64,000 bases of DNA, taken from positions 930,001-994,000 of the forward strand of contig CAWCSF010000010.1 in the NCBI GenBank assembly GCA_963798195.1. Direction: 5' to 3'. A model generated the notes under the pieces. That model made no database searches, was not told where the DNA came from, and worked only from the letters and a program-made list of their open reading frames with translations. Origin of the DNA: CAVSRC01 sp963798195. GTDB taxonomy: Bacteria; Pseudomonadota; Alphaproteobacteria; Rhizobiales; Kaistiaceae. This document shows, piece by piece, positions 62,516 through 64,000 of the stretch (positions are counted from its first letter, which is position 1; every line of letters begins with the position of its first letter). The translations under genes and the position numbers were made by a program.

Positions 62516-63883
62516 ATGGCGTCTGACATTCTGATTGTTGACGATGAGACGGACATCCGGGAGATCGTGTCCGGCATTCTTGGCGACGAAGGCCACGGTA
62601 CGCGTACCGCGGCCGATGCCGACACCGCGCTCGCCGAGATCGAGAAGCGGCGGCCGTCGCTCGTCTTCCTCGATATCTGGCTTCAGGGCAGCCGGATGGA
62701 TGGGCTGGCGCTGCTCGACGAGATCAAGCGGGACCACGGCGACCTGCCGGTGATCATGATTTCCGGCCACGGCAACATCGAAACCGCCGTCTCGGCCATC
62801 AAGCGCGGCGCCTACGATTATATCGAGAAGCCGTTCAAGTCCGACAGGCTTGTCCTGATCGCGGAGCGGGCGCTGGAAGCTTCGAAGCTGCGCCGAGAAA
62901 TCAAGGTGCTGCGCGAAAAGACGGGCGACGCAAGCCAGTTGCTCGGCATGTCGTCGGCTATGAACCATTTGCGTTCGATGATCGAGAAGATCGCACCGAC
63001 CAACAGCCGGGTCATGATCTCGGGCTCGTCCGGCGCTGGCAAGGAGCTGGTCGCGCGCACGATTCACGATCTGTCCGGAAGGGCGGGCGGTCCTTTCATA
63101 GTTCTCAACGCCGCCACGATCATTGCCGACCGGATGGAGCACGAACTGTTCGGCACCGAGCCGTCGAATGGTGCCGCGCGCCGCGTCGGGGCCTTCGAGG
63201 AGGCCCACGGCGGCACGCTCTATCTGGACGAAGTCGGCGACATGCCGCGCGAGACGCAGAACAAGATCCTGCGCGTTCTGGTCGACCAGACGTTTCAGCG
63301 CGTCGGCGGGTCGACGCGCGTCAACGTCGACGTTCGCATCATTTCGTCGACGGGCCGCGACCTCGAGGGCGAAATTGCCGAAGGTTCGTTCCGCGAGGAC
63401 CTGTTCCACAGGCTCGCCGTGGTGCCGCTGCGCGTGCCCGCGCTGGCCGAGCGCAGGGAAGACATCCCGGTTCTCGTGCGCCACTTCGCCGAGCAGATAT
63501 CGCGTGGCACGGGCTTGCCGCAGCGGGTCATCGGCGACGATGCCATGGCGGTCTTGCAAGCGCATGACTGGCCCGGCAACATCCGCCAACTGCGTAACAA
63601 CGTCGAACGGCTGATGATTCTGGCCCGTGGCGACGCCAAGGATGTGATTACGGCCGAGATGCTTCCGCCCGAAATTGGCGAAATGCTGCCGACGACGCCC
63701 GGTCGCGCTGGTGGCGAGCACCTGATGTCCCTGCCGTTGCGCGACGCGCGGGAAATCTTCGAGCGCGAATATTTGGCTGCCCAGGTCAACCAATTCGGGG
63801 GCAATATCTCGCGAACGGCCGAATTCGTCGGCATGGAGCGCTCGGCGCTGCATCGGAAATTGAAGTCGCTCGGCGTAGGTTAG
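62516..63883 (+). CDS. ntrX: Nitrogen regulation response regulator NtrX
   Basis: NtrX is the response regulator partner of NtrY, involved in nitrogen, redox or cell-envelope control. The 455-residue protein has a receiver (Asp53 in VFLDIWLQG), an AAA+ domain with Walker A-like SGSSGAGKE and Walker B GGTLYLDEVGDMP, and a Fis helix-turn-helix (GNISRTAEFVGMERSALHRK). The GAFTGA loop is absent: the position reads RVGAFEEAHGG after a short ELFGTEPSNGAA. This is known for several alphaproteobacterial NtrX proteins, so it is probably not a sigma-54 activator. Confidence 0.96.
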   Translation: MASDILIVDDETDIREIVSGILGDEGHGTRTAADADTALAEIEKRRPSLVFLDIWLQGSRMDGLALLDEIKRDHGDLPVIMISGHGNIETAVSAIKRGAYDYIEKPFKSDRLVLIAERALEASKLRREIKVLREKTGDASQLLGMSSAMNHLRSMIEKIAPTNSRVMISGSSGAGKELVARTIHDLSGRAGGPFIVLNAATIIADRMEHELFGTEPSNGAARRVGAFEEAHGGTLYLDEVGDMPRETQNKILRVLVDQTFQRVGGSTRVNVDVRIISSTGRDLEGEIAEGSFREDLFHRLAVVPLRVPALAERREDIPVLVRHFAEQISRGTGLPQRVIGDDAMAVLQAHDWPGNIRQLRNNVERLMILARGDAKDVITAEMLPPEIGEMLPTTPGRAGGEHLMSLPLRDAREIFEREYLAAQVNQFGGNISRTAEFVGMERSALHRKLKSLGVG

Positions 63884-63904
63884 CCGGGCAGGGCAGGGGC
63901 AACC

Positions 63905-64000
63905 ATGCGGGTTCTGATCTGCGGCGCCGGCCAGGTAGGCTACGGCATTGCCGAGCGTCTGGCCGACGAGGACAACGACGTTTCGGTGATCGATTCCTCG
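63905..64000 (+). CDS. trkA: Trk potassium uptake regulator TrkA, 5' end only
   Basis: The first 32 codons reach the right edge. MRVLICGAGQVGYGIAERLA is the GxGxxG NAD-binding start of TrkA's RCK domain, followed by DNDVSVIDSS. AGGGGCAACC precedes the ATG. trkA follows ntrX in many alphaproteobacteria, which supports the call. Confidence 0.85.
   Translation, partial: MRVLICGAGQVGYGIAERLADEDNDVSVIDSS

Noticed and set aside
61934..63853. Long minus-strand frame opposite ntrY/ntrX
   Set aside because: Shadow frame; the plus-strand products are typical kinase and regulator.

Overview
The window reads as one contiguous, high-GC chromosomal segment of an alphaproteobacterium, most likely in the Hyphomicrobiales (Rhizobiales). 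This rests on gene families and gene order, not on a database search. The main markers are: lpxA-lpxI-lpxB, with LpxI rather than LpxH; a fused IspDF; a pyruvate dehydrogenase E1-beta with its own lipoyl domain; an FtsB-type protein next to eno and pdhA; dusB-ntrB-ntrC-ntrY-ntrX-trkA in order; and a LexA promoter carrying the alphaproteobacterial GTTC-N7-GTTC box. I saw no rRNA, tRNA, CRISPR array, insertion sequence or phage gene.

Layout. 1-2.9 kb: lipid A genes (end of fabZ, lpxA, lpxI, lpxB), meeting gltA tail to tail. 2.9-8.1 kb: gltA, gltX, an acetyltransferase, glnS. 8.2-12 kb: comEC and lexA convergent, with a LexA-controlled promoter region shared with a divergent AAC(3)-family gene. 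12-20.1 kb: a tightly packed minus-strand operon ppiD-trpE-trpG-trpD-trpC-GNAT-moaC-moeA. 20.3-26 kb: an OYE-type flavin oxidoreductase, a CBS protein, tpiA, secG, pyrG, a NIPSNAP protein. 26-41 kb: the core genes kdsA, eno and ftsB are spaced apart by accessory genes (a TIR-like membrane protein, a serine hydrolase, a VWA protein, a VOC protein, a DUF6159-like protein, TerC, NhaA, a secreted unknown, GNAT/TMEM175/QueF, DUF1835, a flavoprotein monooxygenase). 41.5-49.8 kb: the pyruvate dehydrogenase locus pdhA-pdhB-pdhC-lpdA, interrupted by several unrelated small or accessory genes. 49.8-56.4 kb: an oxidoreductase, a beta-solenoid membrane protein, a GlsB-like protein, lipA, a P-loop kinase, coq10, cinA/pncC and ispDF. 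56.5-64 kb: the nitrogen-regulation cluster, ending in the first codons of trkA.

Functionally most of the window is housekeeping: envelope (lipid A, KDO), central carbon (tpiA, eno, PDH, citrate synthase, lipoate), Trp and Mo-cofactor synthesis, tRNA charging and modification, secretion, SOS control, nitrogen sensing. The least explained material is (a) a two-domain protein (46142-47170), macro/M17-N-like plus nucleoside-deoxyribosyltransferase/TIR-like, sitting between pdhC and lpdA; (b) a membrane-anchored TIR-like protein (26074-26944); (c) a Lys/Arg-rich histone-H1-like small protein between pdhB and pdhC.

Seven genes (AAC(3), tpiA, secG, a TIR gene, a DUF6159-like gene, a GNAT and coq10) each carry one apparent single-base frameshift with intact coding on both sides. 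Because this includes tpiA and secG, and most sites are at short homopolymers, I read them mainly as sequencing or assembly indels. They are annotated across the break.
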